NCBI RefSeq assembly: GCF_902506415.1
Contig: NZ_LR733275.1
Coordinates: 2,085,795-2,149,794, forward strand
Direction of reading: 5' to 3'
Origin: Massilia sp. 9I
GTDB lineage: Bacteria; Pseudomonadota; Gammaproteobacteria; Burkholderiales; Burkholderiaceae_D
Length of the DNA stretch: 64,000 bases
Below are positions 47,301-55,268 of this stretch, piece after piece. A program made the translations under genes and the position numbers. Under the pieces are notes generated by a model. It saw nothing but the letters and a program-made list of their open reading frames with translations, had not been told where the DNA came from and did no database searches. The stretch's first letter is position 1, and every line of letters begins with the position of its first letter.

Positions 47301-47858
47301 ATGCAACGCGACCATCCAGCCCTCCTCATCATCGACATGCAGCAGTGCATGGCCCGCCCGGATGCGGGCGCACGCAACAACCCGCAGGCGGAAGCCAACA
47401 TCGATCTGCTGCTGGAAGCCTGGCGCGGACGGCGTGCGACGATCGTCCACGTGCGCCACATCTCGCGCTCCGCCGGCTCCGGTTTCGCGCCCGGCCAGCC
47501 GGGATCCGAGTTCCAGCCGGTGTTCGCTCCCCGTCCCGGTGAGCACGTGGTGGAAAAGAACGTCCCGGACGCCTTCATCCAGTCCGGCCTGGAACGCTGG
47601 CTGCGGGTGCGCGGCATCGAGCGCCTTGTGGTGGCCGGCGTCAGCACCAACATCTCGGTCGAGTGCAGCGTACGCAGCGCCGGCAACCTCGGCTTCCACG
47701 TGGCGGTGGCGGCGGACGCCTGCTTCGCCTTTGCGCGGCGCGACTACAATGGCGCCCTGCGCAGCGCGGACGAGGTGCATGCCATGTCGCTCGCCAACCT
47801 GGCGGCCGAATACGCGAAGGTGGAGACGACGGCCGATATCCTGGCGCAGCTCGACTGA
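47301..47858 (+). CDS. Isochorismatase-fold hydrolase-like protein lacking the usual nucleophilic Cys
   Basis: 185 aa, normal for the family. Asp12 (LIIDMQQ) and Lys86 (VVEKNVPDAF) of the Asp-Lys-Cys triad are present. In the motif GVxTNxCVExTARDA this protein reads GVSTNISVECSVRSA: Ser119 replaces the nucleophile and a Cys sits three residues later (C122). True isochorismatases also lack the Cys, so this member may not be an amidase. It has no signal peptide. Shine-Dalgarno is weak. It is divergent from the DUF455 gene by 100 bp. Confidence 0.82.
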   Translation: MQRDHPALLIIDMQQCMARPDAGARNNPQAEANIDLLLEAWRGRRATIVHVRHISRSAGSGFAPGQPGSEFQPVFAPRPGEHVVEKNVPDAFIQSGLERWLRVRGIERLVVAGVSTNISVECSVRSAGNLGFHVAVAADACFAFARRDYNGALRSADEVHAMSLANLAAEYAKVETTADILAQLD

Positions 47859-47959
47859 GGCTAAGTCGCCACATTACCCTTGGCGCATTGTGGCCAAAGC
47901 GGCAAGCTTGCTACCATGGATCGCTCGGCCGCCCAGGTCTCTTGCGAAGGAAATGCGCC

Positions 47960-48523
47960 ATGTTCGACCGCCCTGCCCCGCAGTCCCGCCTCGTCCTCGC
48001 CGCGCTCGCCCTCGTACTCGAGCTGGCCCACCTCGGCTGGGAATACACCCATGGCGGCGTGCCTGCCCATCATCTGCTGAACAATCCCGACTTGCCCGCG
48101 ATCTCCAACTGGTGGGGCCTGCTGGTGGTGCCGCTGCTGGTCTGGTTCCTGGTCGGACGCATCCAGCGCCGCAGCGCCACCCTGATGCAGCCAGGCAGCC
48201 GCGAGCGTTTCCGCACCCTCACGCGCCTGCGTTTCACCGGCGCCCTGCTGTGGGGCGCGGCGCTGGCGCTCGCCTTTATGCTGAATCACCCGGCAGTTAC
48301 GTGGATCTTCTTCGGCGCTTTTGCGGCAGCCCTGTTCGTGCATGCCTACCGCGCCGAATACGTGCTCGGCTTCGCCCTCGGCATGACCTTCACCTTCGGC
48401 GCGGTGCTGCCGGTGCTGATCGTGTCGGTGATCGCGGCCTGCTCGTTTGCCGTGCACCTGCTGTTCGGCGCCGGGCTGCGACTGGTGCGTGGCGGCCGGG
48501 CGCGCGGGGCTGGTCTGCCGTGA
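47960..48523 (+). CDS. Integral membrane protein, function unknown
   Basis: 187 aa with about five hydrophobic helices: LVLAALALVLELAHLGW, WWGLLVVPLLVWFLVGRI, FTGALLWGAALALAFML, VTWIFFGAFAAALFVHAY and FGAVLPVLIVSVIAACSFAV. Short Arg/His-rich loops separate them, and the ends are basic. AAGGAAA lies upstream of the ATG. It follows the isochorismatase-like gene by 101 bp on the same strand and is the last gene before the AT-richer accessory island. No family recognised. Confidence 0.75.
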   Translation: MFDRPAPQSRLVLAALALVLELAHLGWEYTHGGVPAHHLLNNPDLPAISNWWGLLVVPLLVWFLVGRIQRRSATLMQPGSRERFRTLTRLRFTGALLWGAALALAFMLNHPAVTWIFFGAFAAALFVHAYRAEYVLGFALGMTFTFGAVLPVLIVSVIAACSFAVHLLFGAGLRLVRGGRARGAGLP

Positions 48524-48583
48524 GAATGAATAACTGAAGTTCGTGTTCGCGCTCGGAGCAACGTCCCAAACACCAAATCAATC

Positions 48584-48616
48584 CAAAGTTCGCTTTCGGC
48601 CATATCCGGACATTCG
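48584..48616 (+). repeat. Degenerate copy A of the GTCCGC palindromic repeat
   Basis: GTTCGCTTTCGGCCATATCCGG with flanks resembles one arm of the repeats at 48961 and 50732, but the stem is imperfect. It is at the left edge of the AT-richer island, before the DUF3630-like gene. Confidence 0.4.
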
Positions 48617-48639
48617 CATAGTTGGTCAACCACGAGAAT

Positions 48640-48942
48640 ATGAACCTGCCCACAATCGAGACCATGGCTTCAGGGAACATAAGCCTTACGATCACGGAAG
48701 ACACGGACTGGGAGACCTTTCCAGATCAGGCTGCCGACTTCGTACGAAAGTTCGGCGGCATTGTACTTAAACGGATCGATACACCGGTTGAGCGAATGTG
48801 GATTGTCTTGATCAAATGGCGACCGTTCTACCTGACGTTCGAGGATTTTCCTCTAAGGATGACACTCGATTCCATGAGCCGCTCCTGTGCTTCGGTGATT
48901 CACGACATACACGCCAAATTGCTCGCTGAAGCGCAATCGTGA
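48640..48942 (+). CDS. Small DUF3630-like protein
   Basis: 100 aa from the ATG giving MNLPTIETMASG; a TTG six codons upstream is possible and the Shine-Dalgarno is weak. The core WETFPDQAADFVRKFGG, VERMWIVLIKWRPFYLTFEDFP and MTLDSMS resembles the compact alpha/beta DUF3630 proteins, cytoplasmic and of unknown role; the resemblance is from pattern memory, not a search. Codon use is less GC-rich than in the flanking chromosome. It is directly followed by repeat copy B, as if gene and repeat were acquired together. Confidence 0.65.
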   Translation: MNLPTIETMASGNISLTITEDTDWETFPDQAADFVRKFGGIVLKRIDTPVERMWIVLIKWRPFYLTFEDFPLRMTLDSMSRSCASVIHDIHAKLLAEAQS

Positions 48943-48960
48943 AAGTCAGTTAGCGTCGCC

Positions 48961-49021
48961 AACGTCCGCTTCGGGTCGTTAGCGGACGCTACAATAGGTC
49001 CGCAGCCGGCCACGAGCGGAC
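48961..49021 (+). repeat. Palindromic repeat copy B (61 bp, two hairpins)
   Basis: Stem 1 is GTCCGCT paired with AGCGGAC around CGGGTCG; stem 2 is GTCCGC paired with GCGGAC around CGGCCACGA, with GCTACAATAG between them. About 90% identical to copy C at 50732-50792. The next 171 bp up to the NTPase gene are AT-rich and hold no other gene. Confidence 0.8.
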
Positions 49022-49192
49022 CTTTGATTGGTTCAAAGGTAAAGCCCAAATCCTCTATGTTAAAAACACATCTTTGCCAACGACCGAACAATCAAGAGGG
49101 CATGCGAAGAAATGCTGCAATGATGCTGATCTCGTTAGAAAGAGATACGCCTGTGCTAACCTATTACTTTTGATAACCCGCCTTTTGCTGCC

Positions 49193-50569
49193 ATGAACTA
49201 TCGCATTCGCGCCACTGAAGTCCCTGATGACGATCCTTTCCGGCATGACGCTTTGAATCGCAAGCAGATAGTCGAATTCGTGGCGGGCGTGGTTAGCGAT
49301 ACTGGCGATCAGCCGTTAGTACTTGCGATCGACTCGCCATATGGCACTGGTAAATCCGTTTTTGTCGATATGGTTGGAAAGGTTTTACAAAAACGAAACT
49401 TTCAGACGGTGTATTTCAATGCGTGGAAGGCGGACCATGTATCTGATCCTTTGATTGCTATGGTCGCGGCACTCGACGAGGCGTTCCCGAAAGCTGAGGG
49501 GTCTATCGCCGGGATCGGGATGAAGGAGGTAAAGAAGTTCGCTACCGCTGTTCTCAAACGCACCGCCATTCTTGGCGTGAAGCTGGGCACCGGAGGACTG
49601 GTGGATCTTCCAGATGGTATAGAAGGCGCCGTAGTGGACGCTGCGACCGACGCTACTAATGATCTCATTGAGGAATTTGCAAAAGAAGAACAAGCAGCCA
49701 AATGTTTCAGAGCAGAGGTTGAGAAAGTTGTTGCCAGCCTGCCCAAGATGCAGAAAGAGCCTACTCTGGTATTTTTCATCGACGAGCTGGATCGATGCCG
49801 GCCGGACTTTGCTATGTCTCTTCTGGAGCGAATCAAGCATATGTTTGACGTGCCGAACTTGGCATTTGTGTTGTCGATTGACAAGAAGCAGCTTGAAGCG
49901 GTGACCGCCGCCGTGTACGGCGAAAAGATCGATGCCGCCGAATACTTACGGAAATTTATCGACCTTGAGTTTGGACTACCAGCACCGTCACGGATAAAGT
50001 TCATCAATAACGCAATCAACCACGCGGGAATTGCCGATAAGCTGCAAGGGCGCCGCAATGAACGCGATACCATTGTCCGCTTGCTTGGACTTCTGGCAGA
50101 TATTTATGACATGAGGCTGCGAGCGATCGAGCGTTGCATCATACGGCTGAAGCTTGTATTAGCAGCTACAGGCGACCAAGAGCGCCTCGAGACAATTCAT
50201 CTTGGCCTGCTGATCGTGCTCCGCTCGGTAGACAAGGAAATGTTCGACAAGATTGCCTTTCGTAAGATTGGGTATGTCAACGCAATGAATTATTTCCGCG
50301 AACGTGCCGGGGTCTACGATATCGCGGATAGCGTTGAATGGAACGCTCTCGAGGCGGTGCTGATCGTTGAGCTAGCTGGGCCTGATGAGAAAAGGACCCT
50401 CAGGGATCAACATATTGCCATCATCAACAATGACACATCACCTGCTGCTAGAAATAAGGCGCAGCACTTGTTGAGCCTTACTGATTCGTACTCGATGCCA
50501 TCAGCAGACCGAAAGTCCATGTTGCGTGTCGCGGCAGCCATCGATATCGCCGCGGATATCCGTGACTAG
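49193..50569 (+). CDS. KAP-family P-loop NTPase
   Basis: 458 aa. Walker A is SPYGTGKSVF with Lys54, then the KAP-typical NAWKADH. Walker B is VFFIDELDRCRPDFA with D197 and the DRCRP sensor-like tail; SIDKKQLEAVTAAVYG and YLRKFIDLEFGLP follow, both standard for KAP NTPases. A helical C-terminal half (about 270-458) ends in IAADIRD. There are no membrane helices in the usual insert, so it is soluble. No Shine-Dalgarno is visible. Base use is clearly more AT-rich than the surrounding chromosome, and repeats flank it, so it was probably acquired horizontally. KAP proteins include phage-exclusion factors such as PifA; a defence role here is inference. Confidence 0.85.
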   Translation: MNYRIRATEVPDDDPFRHDALNRKQIVEFVAGVVSDTGDQPLVLAIDSPYGTGKSVFVDMVGKVLQKRNFQTVYFNAWKADHVSDPLIAMVAALDEAFPKAEGSIAGIGMKEVKKFATAVLKRTAILGVKLGTGGLVDLPDGIEGAVVDAATDATNDLIEEFAKEEQAAKCFRAEVEKVVASLPKMQKEPTLVFFIDELDRCRPDFAMSLLERIKHMFDVPNLAFVLSIDKKQLEAVTAAVYGEKIDAAEYLRKFIDLEFGLPAPSRIKFINNAINHAGIADKLQGRRNERDTIVRLLGLLADIYDMRLRAIERCIIRLKLVLAATGDQERLETIHLGLLIVLRSVDKEMFDKIAFRKIGYVNAMNYFRERAGVYDIADSVEWNALEAVLIVELAGPDEKRTLRDQHIAIINNDTSPAARNKAQHLLSLTDSYSMPSADRKSMLRVAAAIDIAADIRD

Positions 50570-50731
50570 AATGCCCAACAAAACGCTTGACGTACCGCCA
50601 ATGTTAAGGCCATGAGTTTTAATTCGGAATTGCGATACCGGGTCGCTGTCAACCTACATTGAGCTCGTTCAGCAGGTTTGGGCGTCCCATCCCGCCTGCG
50701 AAGAACATTGGGTAGTTTCAGGTGATTGATA

Positions 50732-50792
50732 AACGTCTGCTTTGGGTCGGAAGCGGACGCTACAATAGGTCCGCAATCGGCCAGGAGCGGAC
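50732..50792 (+). repeat. Palindromic repeat copy C (61 bp, two hairpins)
   Basis: Same structure as copy B: GTCTGCTTTGGGTCGGAAGC and the GTCCGC/GCGGAC stem joined by GCTACAATAG. It sits 162 bp after the NTPase stop and 19 bp before the next small gene. The 50570-50731 gap holds no supported gene. Confidence 0.8.
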
Positions 50793-50811
50793 ATAAATGT
50801 GATGGAACACC

Positions 50812-51093
50812 ATGAATCCCTACAGCTTGATGCTGCGAAAGGCATCGATGGAGATCCTGCAGTTTCAGCAGACCAGTGCGGAGGCGGATCACTTCAAAAA
50901 AGGCTGGTTTGAACAGATCGCTTCACGTCTGGAACACGCCAGTTGTCTCAGCGAGCCGGAGTCAGCGGAGCGAGAAATACTTTCGATGGCAAGAAGCGAC
51001 GCTGACTCTGGCCCATTGAATGAGAACGCAATGCCGTCGTTCTATGTCGCGCTGGATGCCGTCCAAAGGACCCGAAAGCGACGGTCCGTCTGA
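50812..51093 (+). CDS. Small hypothetical protein
   Basis: 93 aa, starting MNPYSLMLRKASMEILQFQQ. It is predicted helical, with a mid-segment EREILSMARSDADSGPL and a basic end (ALDAVQRTRKRRSV), reminiscent of small conserved hypothetical proteins whose C-terminus reads PSFxxALDAxQRxRK. Shine-Dalgarno is weak (GGAACACC). It has no membrane or signal segment. It lies between repeat copies C and D. Real coding status is likely but not proven. Confidence 0.5.
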   Translation: MNPYSLMLRKASMEILQFQQTSAEADHFKKGWFEQIASRLEHASCLSEPESAEREILSMARSDADSGPLNENAMPSFYVALDAVQRTRKRRSV

Positions 51094-51094
51094 A

Positions 51095-51120
51095 GGTCTG
51101 CAACGGGTCGATAGCTGACC
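51095..51120 (+). repeat. Degenerate copy D of the palindromic repeat
   Basis: GGTCTGCAACGGGTCGATAG then CTGACC keeps the GGGTCG centre and outer pairing of the repeat family, but with several mismatches. It marks the right edge of the AT-richer island. Confidence 0.4.
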
Positions 51121-51176
51121 TCCGCTCTGCTGATCACCCGCTCTGTCAATTCTTACCGTCTGCCGATCGCGCCGGC

Positions 51177-51962
51177 TTACATCTGCCGGAACAGATGCGC
51201 ATACACCGGGCTAACCTTCGGCTGCTCCGGACGGTTACGCAGCTTGAGCAGCACCTTGCCCATGTCGTCACGCACCGCGCTGGTCACGCAGCTCATGTTC
51301 ACCACCGTGCTGCGGTTAATCTGCTTGAAGCGCGCCGGGTCGAGCTGGGGCAGCAGTTCCTTGAGCGGCACCCGGATCAAGGCCTCGTTCTCGGCGGTCG
51401 CCACGTTGACGTACTTGTCGGTGGCCTGGAAAAACACGACTTCTGAGACTGGGATCATGCGCACCATGTTGCCCACGGCGGCGCGCACGATGTCCAGCCG
51501 TTCCGGCGCCGTAGAGGCCGGCATCAGCGACTGCAGGCGCCCGACCAGCTGGGCCAGCGGATCGGCGTCTTGCTGGCGGCTGCCCAGCAGCGCCTGCAGC
51601 CGCTCAACCGTACGCGCCAGGCGCGTCTCGTTCACTGGTTTGAGCACGTAATCCGCCGCCGCCTGCTCGAAGGCCTGCACCGCGTAGTCGTCGTAGGCCG
51701 TCACGAACACCACATGCGGGAACGGGCCGGGCCCTTCCCAGCGCTCGGCCAGTTCTTCAGCCGCTTCGATGCCGGTCTGGCCAGGCATCTTGATGTCCAT
51801 GAACAGCACGTCGGGCCGAGTCACTAAGGCCTGCTCGACGGCAGCCACGCCGTTCGGCGCGGTACCGACGATCTGCAGCTCGGGCCACAGCTTGCCCAGC
51901 ATGCGGGCCAGGGTGGCGGCCAGGATCGGTTCGTCTTCTGCAATCAATGCGCGGATGCTCAT
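51177..51962 (-). CDS. LytTR-family response regulator
   Basis: 261 aa. The receiver has D56 in LFMDIKMPGQTG and Lys in VLKPV. The LytTR domain (about 155-261) has VSEVVFFQATDKYVNV and INRSTVVNMS. It is a second LytTR paralogue in this window, about half identical by eye to the one at 18793. Its start overlaps the stop of the kinase gene (4 bases), so translation is coupled. Confidence 0.92.
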   Translation of the reverse strand: MSIRALIAEDEPILAATLARMLGKLWPELQIVGTAPNGVAAVEQALVTRPDVLFMDIKMPGQTGIEAAEELAERWEGPGPFPHVVFVTAYDDYAVQAFEQAAADYVLKPVNETRLARTVERLQALLGSRQQDADPLAQLVGRLQSLMPASTAPERLDIVRAAVGNMVRMIPVSEVVFFQATDKYVNVATAENEALIRVPLKELLPQLDPARFKQINRSTVVNMSCVTSAVRDDMGKVLLKLRNRPEQPKVSPVYAHLFRQM

Positions 51963-53077
51963 GCAGTCTCCAGAGGTAGTGTCAGGCGCACCAGCGTGCC
52001 TTGCGGCTGCGCCGGTACGAGCAGGATGGATGCGCGCTCGCCGTAGAGCACGCGCAGGCGTTCGCGGGTGGTGGCGACGCCGACGCCACTGCCCTTGGCG
52101 CCGGACTGTCCCAGGCCCAGCCCGGTGTCGAGGACGCTGATGTCGAGCAGGCCGTCGTGCGCCGCAGCGCTAATTGCGATCTCGCCCCCCTCGATCTTCG
52201 GTTCCAGGCCGTGCACGATTGCGTTCTCGACCAGCGGTTGCAGCAGCATCGGCGGCAGCCGGACTTTTCCCAGCTCCGGCGGTAGCGCCAGGCGATAGCG
52301 CAGGCGCTCACTCATGCGCACGCCCATCAGGCCGAGGTAGGCCTCCATGGCGGCGAACTCCTCGCCCAGTGTGGTGCTCTCCGCACGCGAGACGCCGAGG
52401 GTGGCGCGCAGGTACTGGATCAGCTGGTCGAGCATGGTGTTGGCCCGCTCCGGATCAATCGCGATCAGTCCCTGCAAGTTGGCCAGGGTATTGAACAGCA
52501 TGTGCGGCTCGATCTGGGCCTGCAGCAGGCGCAGCTGCGCCTGCAGGGCCTGGCGCTCGATGGTCTCGGCGCGCAGCTGCGCCGCATGGTGCTCCAGCCG
52601 GGCGCGATGCAGGCCCTCGCGGTGTTCGATGGCCCAGATACCGGCGACCAGCACCAGGAAGGTCAGCATCACCATGCTCAGGCGCGGCAGGGTCGGATAA
52701 TCCATCAGCGAAGGAGTGGGATGCAAGAACAGAGGGCCGACCGCCTGCACCGCCGAAAAATGCACCAGCGGCGCGGTGAGCGCGGCGACCGCGATCAAGG
52801 CAGCCCATGCGCGCCCGCTACGGTTCGGGCCCGGCCACAGCAGCAGGCGCGCCGTATCGACAACGGCGAATCCCGACACCGAAATGAAGCAGGAATAAAG
52901 CAGCTGTTCGTACAGGGTCTCCGGATGGCCGACGACCAGGGTGATCATCAGGGCCGCCACCGCGCCGACCACGGCGGCAAAGCGCAGGTCGCGCAGCAGG
53001 CGCCTGGCGAAGGAGCCCCCTTCGGGAACGGGTCGGTCTGCAGGAATGGCCGCGGTGGCCTGGAGCAGGCTGCTCAT
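51959..53077 (-). CDS. LytS-type sensor histidine kinase
   Basis: 372 aa from MSSLLQATAAIPADRP; a longer in-frame start exists but gives an unlikely leader. Four hydrophobic segments (about 28-160) precede the kinase. Phospho-His is H192 in AQIEPHMLFNTLANLQG. The ATPase domain has LVENAIVHGLEP, DTGLGLG and GVGVATTRERL. It is the partner of the overlapping LytTR regulator. The sensor region has no recognisable ligand domain. The 329 bp between it and the BNR gene (53078-53406) hold no supported gene. Confidence 0.9.
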   Translation of the reverse strand: MSSLLQATAAIPADRPVPEGGSFARRLLRDLRFAAVVGAVAALMITLVVGHPETLYEQLLYSCFISVSGFAVVDTARLLLWPGPNRSGRAWAALIAVAALTAPLVHFSAVQAVGPLFLHPTPSLMDYPTLPRLSMVMLTFLVLVAGIWAIEHREGLHRARLEHHAAQLRAETIERQALQAQLRLLQAQIEPHMLFNTLANLQGLIAIDPERANTMLDQLIQYLRATLGVSRAESTTLGEEFAAMEAYLGLMGVRMSERLRYRLALPPELGKVRLPPMLLQPLVENAIVHGLEPKIEGGEIAISAAAHDGLLDISVLDTGLGLGQSGAKGSGVGVATTRERLRVLYGERASILLVPAQPQGTLVRLTLPLETA

Positions 53078-53406
53078 GCTGTCTCGCTTGGATGCGTTCA
53101 AGATGTCCGCATTCTGCCCAGCCGATGGCAAAGGAGCAAGCCGAGTGCGATGAACTCGCATTCCCCGACCGTGAACCGGCCTTCCGCTCTACCGGAGTGT
53201 GGCGCGAGCGCAGTGTCAATACGCAACTTCGGTGTCACAAAGCAGCTCTTTCCTGTAGGATAATGCCTTTGCTCGGGTACAGCTCAGCCTTTCCTCCTGA
53301 ATGAGACCGTGGAACGCCGTTTCCACAGGCCGCGCACCCTGCAGTTCAACAACCTATAACAGACAGAGTGTCGCGGACCGGCCCGCCCGGATCCCGCCGG
53401 GAGTGT

Positions 53407-54570
53407 ATGGAGCGTCCCCTGCCACCGCGTGCCGCTGCACGCAGCCGCACCGTTCTTGCCTGCTTGACCGTGGTGCTGGCCATCGGCGCCGCCGAAAGCG
53501 CGCGCTGGACCCGCAGTGCCCGCGCCGCCGCCGCTCCGTCGACCCTGCCGGCTGTCGTGCCCGGCCGCGTGAGCCTCACCGAGCTGTCCCGTTCCATGAT
53601 CCCGATGCCGCGCAATACGCCTTCGGCCCATGCCAGCGCGCTGGCGACCCTGCCGGGCGACCGCATGGTGACTTTCTGGTGGGCCGGCAGCCGCGAGAGC
53701 GGCCCGGACGTCAAGGTCTACGCCTCGCAGTGGCATAACGGTAAATGGGGCGAACCCTGGGAAGTCGCCAGCCGCGACTCGCTCGGCAAGGCACTCGGCT
53801 TCGGCGTGCGCCGCATCGGCAACCCGGTGGCCTGGACCGACCGCCATGGCCGCATCCACCTGTACGTGGTGGCCACCGGCCTCGGTGGCTGGGCGGCTTC
53901 GCGCGTAGCGCACATGGTGTCCTCGGACGAAGGCACTTCGTTCCAGATGAAGCGGGTGCTGCCGATGTCGCCGATGTTCAATACCAGCGTGCTGGTGCGC
54001 ACCAATGCGGTGGGCCTGGTCGACGGTGGCTGGTGGCTGCCGGTCTACTTCGAACTCGGCATCAAGTATCCGATGCTGATGGCCTTCGGCCCGGACGGCG
54101 AGCCCACCGGCCTGGCCCGCATCGGCGCCCGCACGACAACCCTGCAGCCGGCCATCGTGCCGGTCTCGCGTCTGGAAGTGCGGGCCTGGATGCGCGACGC
54201 CAGCGACCAGCGCCGCGTCCAGCATGCGCGCAGCCGCGACGGCGGCGCCAGCTGGGAAGACCTGCCGCCCCTGGCGCTGAACAACGAAAGCACCTCGGTG
54301 GCGGCGCTGCGCTTGGCGAACGGCGACTTCCTCATGCTGCACAATCACATGGGGAACAAGGACTCGTCGCGCAGCACGCTGCGCCTGTCGCTCTCCAAGG
54401 ACGGCCAGACCTGGCGCCCGGTAGCCGACGTCGCGCGCGGCGGCGCGGGCGACGAGTTTTCCTATCCAACCATGCAGCAGGTCGGCAACGAGCTGCACGT
54501 CACCTATACCTTCCAGCGCCAGGCGATCGCGCATCACCGGTACCGGATCAGCATTGGGGAGAACATCTGA
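53407..54570 (+). CDS. Exported BNR-repeat (sialidase-fold) protein
   Basis: 387 aa from the ATG; a GTG at 53368 would add 13 residues. The signal/anchor is TVLACLTVVLAIGAAESA. A six-bladed sialidase-type propeller is indicated by Asp-box motifs SSDEGTSFQ, SRDGGASWED and SKDGQTWRP. Whether it has sialidase catalysis is doubtful: I could not place the Arg triad with confidence. Its stop overlaps the next gene's start (TGATG), the first of three coupled genes with two multi-span membrane proteins. Confidence 0.8.
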   Translation: MERPLPPRAAARSRTVLACLTVVLAIGAAESARWTRSARAAAAPSTLPAVVPGRVSLTELSRSMIPMPRNTPSAHASALATLPGDRMVTFWWAGSRESGPDVKVYASQWHNGKWGEPWEVASRDSLGKALGFGVRRIGNPVAWTDRHGRIHLYVVATGLGGWAASRVAHMVSSDEGTSFQMKRVLPMSPMFNTSVLVRTNAVGLVDGGWWLPVYFELGIKYPMLMAFGPDGEPTGLARIGARTTTLQPAIVPVSRLEVRAWMRDASDQRRVQHARSRDGGASWEDLPPLALNNESTSVAALRLANGDFLMLHNHMGNKDSSRSTLRLSLSKDGQTWRPVADVARGGAGDEFSYPTMQQVGNELHVTYTFQRQAIAHHRYRISIGENI

Positions 54571-55265
54571 TGGCATTGCCCGAACTCGCGCTGCAGTTCG
54601 TCTACGCCCGTTTTGCATGGGCGCTGGTGCTGGCCGCGCTGGTGGTCGCCGCCTGGCCCGCCGCCTGGCGCCTGCCGCGGCGCGCGCTGGCCGGGATCCT
54701 CGGCGCCAGCCTGCTCCTGATGGCGCTGCCGGGCGAAGCCTCGCCCGCCTGGCACCTGGGCCTGGCCTTCCAGTACCCGAGCGCCCTGCTGGCCGCCCTG
54801 TGCGCGGTGAAGCTGTTCACCCGCTGGCGCGGTGCGCACAACGCGCCTCTCATGCGCACGCCGCTGGCGGCGGCGCTGGCGCTAAGCGGCAGCCTGCTCT
54901 ACCTGGACGCCTTCGGCCTGCTCTCGCGCGGCTATTATTACGCCGCCTTCGGCACCGGCGCGGCGCTGCTCGCGGTGCTGCTCGCCGGCGCCTGCGCCTG
55001 GGCCATCCTGCGCGGCCAGGCCACGCGCCAGTCCTGCGCCATCCTCGGCGCCCTGCTGCTGTTCTCGCTCGCGCGCCTGCCGACAGGGAACCTGTGCGAC
55101 GCCCTGCTCGACCCGCTGCTGTGGGCCTGGGCTCTCGCTTCCCTCGGCGCCGCGGCGCTGCGCACGCTGCTGCGCCGTCCGGCGCGTACGGCGCAGCCGT
55201 CCGCCCACGAGCTACCGGTCCTGCAGCGCACCGGCACCGAACCGTTTTCACCCATCAAGGAGTAG
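54570..55265 (+). CDS. Multi-span membrane protein, function unknown (BNR operon)
   Basis: 231 aa, overlapping the BNR gene by one base with GGGGAG upstream. About six hydrophobic helices (ALVLAALVVAAWPAAW, LLLMALPGEASPAW, LAAALALSGSLLYL, AALLAVLLAGACAWAI, LLWAWALASLGAAAL). The C-terminus is polar and Pro-rich. No motif allows a function call. It is placed between a propeller protein and another membrane protein, suggesting a cell-envelope complex. Confidence 0.72.
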   Translation: MALPELALQFVYARFAWALVLAALVVAAWPAAWRLPRRALAGILGASLLLMALPGEASPAWHLGLAFQYPSALLAALCAVKLFTRWRGAHNAPLMRTPLAAALALSGSLLYLDAFGLLSRGYYYAAFGTGAALLAVLLAGACAWAILRGQATRQSCAILGALLLFSLARLPTGNLCDALLDPLLWAWALASLGAAALRTLLRRPARTAQPSAHELPVLQRTGTEPFSPIKE

Positions 55266-55268
55266 TCA

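Noticed and set aside
50570..50620. Possible integron attC site after the NTPase gene (GCCCAAC near 50573, GTTAAGG near 50602)
   Set aside because: The right core does not fit GTTRRRY, the distance is too short for attC and no integrase is present.
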